Source: CAG-533 sp022779465 | GTDB taxonomy: Bacteria; Bacillota_I; Bacilli_A; RF39; UBA660 | Assembly: GCA_022779465.1 (NCBI GenBank) | Contig: JALFTB010000031.1 | Location: 1 to 17,849 of the forward strand | Direction: 5' to 3' | DNA length: 17,849 nt | Shown: positions 14,164 through 17,849 of the stretch, piece by piece | Layout: every line of letters begins with the position of its first letter | Numbering within the stretch: position 1 is the first letter of the stretch | Position numbers and translations under genes: made by a program | Notes under the pieces: model-generated | Databases searched by the model: none | Told to the model about the DNA's origin: nothing | What the model saw: the letters and a program-made list of their open reading frames with translations, nothing else

Positions 14164-16260
14164 TTATGATTTTACAACAAAATTAAGTTTAGCCGGCTTA
14201 GAAGCACTAGAATTAAACTTATTAGCATCAGCCTGAGTCCTAGCATATCCAATAGTAGCTTTACTAGCAGAAAACATTAAATCAGTATCCTTAACACTTG
14301 AAGTATCAAAACTACTTAAATCTAAAGTAGTAGCAGGACTATTGAAAAACATATAACTCATATTAGTCACATTTGAAGTATCAAAACTTGATAGATTTAA
14401 ACTTGTAGCTGCACTCTTATTGAACATACTACTCATATTAGTTACTTTTGATGTATTAAAACTTGATAAATTTAAACTAGTAGCTGCACTCTTATAGAAC
14501 ATACTACCCATATTAGTCACATTTGAAGTATTAAAACTTGATAGATTTAAACTTGTTGCAGCGCTATTATAAAACATATAACTCATATTAGTCACATTTG
14601 ATTTATCAATACTACTTAAATCTAAAGTAGTAGCAGGACTATTTAAAAACATATAACCCATATCAGTCACATTTGAAGTATTAAAACTTGATAGATTTAA
14701 TGTTTTAGCATTATTACCATAAAACATACCTTGCATATTAGTCACACTTGATGTATCAAAGCTCGATAGATTTAAACTTGTTGCAGCGCTATTATAAAAC
14801 ATAAAACTCATATCTAATACATTGTGTGTATCAAAATGTGATAAATCTAGTTCTGAAGATGCTGCACTACGAAACATACCACTCATAGATTTAACATTTG
14901 ATGTATTAAATCTTGATATATTTAAATTAGTTAAACTGCTACATTCTCTAAACATATTAGGCATATATTCAACCTTAGAAGTATCAAAATTAGATAAATC
15001 TAAGGTAGTTAAACTACTGCAACCTTGAAACATATTTCCCATAGTCGTTACATTAGAGGTATTAAAACTAGACAAATTAATTGATGTTAGTAAAGAACAA
15101 TCCTGAAACATTCCCCCATAGGCATAGTTCCATGTTCCCATATATTCAACTTTAGAAGTATCAAAATTACTTAAATCTAAAGTTTTTAATGATTTAGCTT
15201 TTTCAAACATACCATTCATATATTTAACATTTGATGTATTAAATTTACTTAAATCTAATGATAATAAATTATTAGTATTTAAAAACATATATGACATATC
15301 AGTTACTTTTGATGTATCCCACTTATCTAATCCTTTAATTTGAGTTATAGTACTATCTTCAAACATATGGCTCATATTAATCACATTAGAAGTATCTAGA
15401 TTTGATACATCTAATGTTGTAGCTTTATTATAACCTTTAAATAATTTAAAAGCATCTTTTCCTAAAACAACTTTCTCATCTTGTCCAATATATAATTCAT
15501 ATAAATTATTATTATTATCATCTAATGTATAAGCCATAACACTTCCATTTTGACTATCACTTGCATCCCATGAAGTAATAGCATTTGCTGGAACTGTTAC
15601 ATTATTTTTAAATGTTACTGACTCTACCTGCTTTCTAGCAATAGTTCCATTAAATGCAGCTGATTCTGGTTGAGGATTATTATCTTTTATATTTACTAAA
15701 GTATCATATCCTATACTACTTCCCGTATTTATTTTCACATATCCAGTAAAACTTTTTCCTTGACCTATATTTTGATCTTCACCAGTATCTTTATAATATA
15801 TTTTTAAATAATATGTATGAGTAGCATTATTATTCTTAAAAGTGCCTTTACCAATTAATATTTCACCTGTTTTTGGAATATTTTGTTCGCTTTTTTGGAC
15901 AATAATATCTCTACTATTTGTACTGCTTCCACTTATTGAATATGTTAAATCTCCAAAATTAAAAGCATTACTTTGTATTACTAAATATATTTTATAATCC
16001 ATATCTAATTTGGTAGAGTTATTACCAGTTACTGTAAATGTTTTATTTACCCACTCTTCTTCTTTTGGGTAAATATTTTCCATTACAATATTTCCAGAAC
16101 CATTTGCATATACTATACTCATTCTACCACCTTTTGCATAAATTGTTGATGCACTTTCGTTATTACTAATACTTGTAAAGAATGCAAAAGATAGTCCTGT
16201 GCATACTAGGACTAGTGATAATGTTATAAGTAAGATTATTAATTTTTGTTTTTTCTCCAT
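14164..16260 (-). CDS. BspA/DUF285-repeat surface protein with TasA-like N-module
   Basis: This 698-residue protein has a basic start and hydrophobic segment (about 6-29) ending in SFAFFTS. The shared N-module (30-180) follows, with G-x-MSIVY, NIYPKEEEWVNK-x-F and HTYYLKIYYKDTGEDQ. A linker domain (185-278) includes SWDAS-x2-QNGSVMAY and ELYIGQ, typical of the region before BspA repeats. About fifteen 25-residue repeats (279-663) follow, of the form LDLS-x-F-[DN]-TS-x-V-x-xM-x-x-MF (DUF285). The C-terminus ends ATIGYARTQADANKF and PAKLNFVVKS without LPXTG. BspA-type repeats are leucine-rich-like and mediate host or surface adhesion in other bacteria; adhesion here is inference. Three consecutive repeats carry a cysteine 26 residues apart (388, 414, 440). 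An AGGAAG ribosome site lies 12 bases before the ATG. The gene is monocistronic. Confidence 0.9.
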   Translation of the reverse strand: MEKKQKLIILLITLSLVLVCTGLSFAFFTSISNNESASTIYAKGGRMSIVYANGSGNIVMENIYPKEEEWVNKTFTVTGNNSTKLDMDYKIYLVIQSNAFNFGDLTYSISGSSTNSRDIIVQKSEQNIPKTGEILIGKGTFKNNNATHTYYLKIYYKDTGEDQNIGQGKSFTGYVKINTGSSIGYDTLVNIKDNNPQPESAAFNGTIARKQVESVTFKNNVTVPANAITSWDASDSQNGSVMAYTLDDNNNNLYELYIGQDEKVVLGKDAFKLFKGYNKATTLDVSNLDTSNVINMSHMFEDSTITQIKGLDKWDTSKVTDMSYMFLNTNNLLSLDLSKFNTSNVKYMNGMFEKAKSLKTLDLSNFDTSKVEYMGTWNYAYGGMFQDCSLLTSINLSSFNTSNVTTMGNMFQGCSSLTTLDLSNFDTSKVEYMPNMFRECSSLTNLNISRFNTSNVKSMSGMFRSAASSELDLSHFDTHNVLDMSFMFYNSAATSLNLSSFDTSSVTNMQGMFYGNNAKTLNLSSFNTSNVTDMGYMFLNSPATTLDLSSIDKSNVTNMSYMFYNSAATSLNLSSFNTSNVTNMGSMFYKSAATSLNLSSFNTSKVTNMSSMFNKSAATSLNLSSFDTSNVTNMSYMFFNSPATTLDLSSFDTSSVKDTDLMFSASKATIGYARTQADANKFNSSASKPAKLNFVVKS
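14272..15426 (-). repeat. Tandem 75-bp coding repeats (BspA/DUF285)
   Basis: About fifteen in-frame units encode residues 279-663 of the surface protein. Units toward the C-terminus (14311-14799) are nearly identical in DNA as well as protein. An exact 33-base match occurs at 14311 and 14611 (300 bases, four periods). The same phrase TATTAGTCACATTTGAAGTA occurs at 14361 and 14511 (two periods), and a shared segment of about 39 bases recurs 225 bases apart near 14543 and 14768. N-terminal units are more diverged; one has an inserted TWNYAYG stretch. Confidence 0.9.
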
Positions 16261-16291
16261 GGTTAATATTTACTTCCTATTTTTCTATATA

Positions 16292-16321
16292 ATAATACCA
16301 TATGCCACTGGTCAAGGTCAA
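16292..16321 (-). promoter_or_regulatory. Promoter of the BspA-like gene, doubled -35
   Basis: On the minus strand, TTGACC occurs twice in direct succession (16316-16321 and 16310-16315). The upstream copy is 18 bases from TATTAT (16292-16297). The downstream copy is 17 bases from an overlapping TTATAT (16287-16292). Either pair would be a good sigma-A promoter. The start codon follows about 32 bases later. Confidence 0.75.
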
Positions 16322-16527
16322 TTTTTGTTTTGATTTGTTCTATGCAGAGTAAATTATTTATTTAACTTTTGCAGTGGTATGCAGTGGTAAGCTTAAAGTA
16401 GACAACTTAGATTAATTTGTATACATTAAATACTGTTATGTATTCAATATATTTTTTATAAATAATTAAATATTTAACAAGAAGTTACATCTAATCATTT
16501 TTTTTAAACTTCTCGTTTTATATAATC
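16322..16527. other. Upstream non-coding region of the BspA-like gene
   Basis: This is the largest part of the 291-base gap between tadC and the BspA-like gene. It holds the decamer repeat at 16370-16389 and otherwise AT-rich sequence without a credible ORF. I see no tRNA or strong additional hairpin. Confidence 0.5.
16370..16389. repeat. Tandem decamer TGCAGTGGTA x2
   Basis: Two exact head-to-tail copies of TGCAGTGGTA (16370-16379, 16380-16389) lie about 50 bases upstream of the -35 of the BspA-like gene. The related, inverted sequence ACCA...CCACTGG overlaps the promoter spacer (16297-16311). This arrangement would suit a regulator-binding site; no regulator is known. Confidence 0.55.
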
Positions 16528-16553
16528 AAAAAAAAGAACTAATTAAAGTTCTT
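16528..16553 (-). terminator. Intrinsic terminator after tadC
   Basis: A 7-bp stem AAGAACT/AGTTCTT (16534-16540 with 16547-16553) with a 6-base loop is followed by a run of eight Ts on the minus strand. It overlaps the tadC-like stop codon (16552-16554). Confidence 0.8.
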
Positions 16554-17346
16554 ACATAGAAGATGTAAATAACATCATTATAGATATGATAAGTAATATC
16601 ATTACGCCTATACCTGTCGTAATAAGCATAACCATCGTCTTACTTTCCATCTTTTCTAATCTTTCTTTATATCTAGTTTCTCTCGCTTTTTGTTGAAGTG
16701 AAGAAATATTTCTAGAGAAAGTTAATAACTGTTCTTGTTTTCTTTCTTGACTACCTAAACTTAAACGATATAAAAGTCTCATCATTCTCATTGAATCTCT
16801 AACTGGATACTCTCTTGCAAAATCCATATAAGGATTAATTGATGAATCACCAGCATTAATTTTCTCAATCAAATCTTTTAAACCATTTCTAAATATTTCT
16901 GGAGCATCTTCAATCGATTTACCTAAAGCTACCGGAACAGTATAATGTTGAACCAAAATTTCTAAATTCTTTAAATAATATGGAAGCATTAAATCAATTG
17001 TATGTAAATGAGATTTATAATATCTTTTTAAAGAACTATAAGAAAGTTTATAAACAACAAAACCAGCAATTAAAGAAAACAATATATTAATATAAGATAA
17101 ATCAGCAATAAACAAGAATATACAAACAAAAATAGTAATCATACCATTTCTTAATCTTATATTAAATAACTTCTGAACATCAATAGAATCACCATATTTA
17201 GCTTTAGCATAAAAATCATAATCACTTTCTTTAAGTTTCATAAAGATATCTTGATTATCACTAAAGAACTTACTAGTACTAATAGTTCCATTATATTGAA
17301 GTAATACAAAAAGGATAATACCTAAAATAATAACTTCTATTAACAT
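16552..17346 (-). CDS. TadC-like type II/IV secretion F-domain membrane protein
   Basis: This 264-residue membrane protein has hydrophobic segments at about 1-17, 68-100 and 237-260. A cytoplasmic T2SSF-type helical region (about 110-232) holds MLPYYLKNLEILVQHYTVPVAL and the basic stretch S-x2-QQKARETRYKERLEKMESK just before the last helix. This layout (GspF half-domain, terminal membrane helix) is that of TadC, which pairs with TadB as the inner-membrane platform of Tad pili. It starts 2 bases after the stop of the tadB-like gene, with GGAGGTGAG upstream, and is the last gene of its operon. No pilin, TadA ATPase or prepilin peptidase gene is in the window, so it may serve a Tad pilus or a related secretion machine. 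Confidence 0.75.
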   Translation of the reverse strand: MLIEVIILGIILFVLLQYNGTISTSKFFSDNQDIFMKLKESDYDFYAKAKYGDSIDVQKLFNIRLRNGMITIFVCIFLFIADLSYINILFSLIAGFVVYKLSYSSLKRYYKSHLHTIDLMLPYYLKNLEILVQHYTVPVALGKSIEDAPEIFRNGLKDLIEKINAGDSSINPYMDFAREYPVRDSMRMMRLLYRLSLGSQERKQEQLLTFSRNISSLQQKARETRYKERLEKMESKTMVMLITTGIGVMILLIISIMMLFTSSM

Positions 17347-17348
17347 TC

Positions 17349-17849
17349 TTACTCACCTCCTGTATCTTCGTTGTAATACTTTTCACCATTAAGTAAGAAA
17401 CCTGAATTAACAACGATAATTACATGAAGTAAAACTTGAACATACCATTTATCTAACATTGCAATATAGTTTTCAGTTCCCAGTAAGAACTGAGTAAGCA
17501 TAACAAGTAGATAAAGTGCTATCCCAAAGGTTAAGAATTTCTTATGGAAAGTAGCTCTATCCATTTTATCTCTATAAACACCCTCTACAAGCATATCAAT
17601 ATCTAAAAGCATATTTTCTAAAGACTCACCTGAATCTTTAGCACCCTCTTTAGTAATTTGTAAGAATAATTGATGCATATTCTTAACCATATAATATGGA
17701 TATTTAGCATTAAAATAAACAATAGATTCTTCAATCGTACCATTTTGATAAGAAAGCTCAATCATCTTCTTAACATCATCTAAAACTGGACTTTCTAATA
17801 CCCCAGAATCCCTTACCCCCTCTAAAGCTTTTACAAAAGATTGAGTAGT
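17349..17849 (-). CDS. TadB-like T2SSF membrane protein, 5' part missing
   Basis: The frame is open to the right edge, giving the last 166 residues. The visible start SFVKALEGVRDSGVLESPVLDD-V and later EESIVYFNAKYP match the helical T2SSF domain of TadB (type II secretion F family). Two hydrophobic segments follow (about 106-122 and 138-154 of the visible part) with a short loop between. The C-terminus is hydrophilic and ends GEKYYNEDTGGE. An internal ATG at 17765 is not the real start, because coding continues upstream without a stop. It is directly followed by the tadC-like gene. Confidence 0.75.
   Translation of the reverse strand, partial: TTQSFVKALEGVRDSGVLESPVLDDVKKMIELSYQNGTIEESIVYFNAKYPYYMVKNMHQLFLQITKEGAKDSGESLENMLLDIDMLVEGVYRDKMDRATFHKKFLTFGIALYLLVMLTQFLLGTENYIAMLDKWYVQVLLHVIIVVNSGFLLNGEKYYNEDTGGE

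Noticed and set aside
14164..14260. Sortase (LPXTG) anchor at the C-terminus of the BspA-like protein
   Set aside because: The end reads KLNFVVKS with no LPXTG-like motif, hydrophobic helix or basic tail. The 6806-8302 protein likewise lacks one.
14822..15028. 68-codon plus-strand frame opposite the BspA repeats
   Set aside because: It is a product of the repeat's antisense composition, without its own signals.
14272..15426. Regular repeats that might look like a CRISPR array
   Set aside because: The 75-base period is in frame, encodes DUF285 units throughout, and has no constant-repeat/variable-spacer structure.
16190..16260. Lipoprotein signal in the BspA-like protein (cysteine 20)
   Set aside because: The residues before the cysteine are L-V-L-V; position -1 is Val and not Gly/Ala/Ser, so no lipobox is present. 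An ordinary or SipW-type signal fits better.
16292..16389. Invertible promoter flanked by inverted repeats
   Set aside because: The inverted CCACTG/CAGTGG matches are only 6-7 bases and asymmetric, and no recombinase gene is near. A regulator site is the simpler reading.

Overview
The window is one AT-rich (by eye below 35% GC), tightly packed, single-direction stretch: every supported gene reads on the minus strand, so transcription runs from high to low coordinates. The standard bacterial code applies (fmt stops at TGA and Trp is TGG), which argues against a Mycoplasma-type code. The gene families (NifZ/ThiI pair, NrnA, YdjI-type SPFH protein, TadB/TadC, DUF285/BspA repeats, GGAGG/GGTGA-type ribosome sites) suggest a low-GC Firmicute of the Bacilli/Erysipelotrichia/RF39 type, probably host-associated. 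This placement is inference.

Seven intrinsic terminators divide the window into eight units. In transcription order (right to left): (1) tadB (cut by the right edge) and tadC, the membrane platform of a Tad-type pilus or secretion machine; (2) a monocistronic surface-protein gene with about fifteen 25-residue BspA/DUF285 repeats; (3) cysteine desulfurase, two tandem GNAT paralogues, thiI and a 53-codon TTG-start ORF, a tRNA-thiolation unit with unexplained passengers; (4) ackA and nrnA; (5) a second monocistronic surface-protein gene; (6) fmt followed by four membrane or zinc-ribbon proteins and an SPFH-domain protein, resembling the B. subtilis ydjGHI membrane-stress module but without pspA in view; (7) a CDP-alcohol phosphatidyltransferase and an AI-2E family transporter; (8) the 5' end of a third surface-protein gene, cut by the left edge.

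The main unexplained theme is that the three surface proteins share the same N-terminal module: a signal peptide ending in AFF/AFY, then a TasA/camelysin-like pattern. Two of them carry clearly unrelated C-terminal parts, and the third is cut off. Each has its own promoter. This looks like a modular envelope or fibre-protein family. The second theme is the SPFH/zinc-ribbon operon coupled to fmt. No rRNA, tRNA, CRISPR array, insertion sequence or attachment site is visible. No gene-free stretch exceeds 300 bases; the longest is about 291 bases, upstream of the BspA-like gene.
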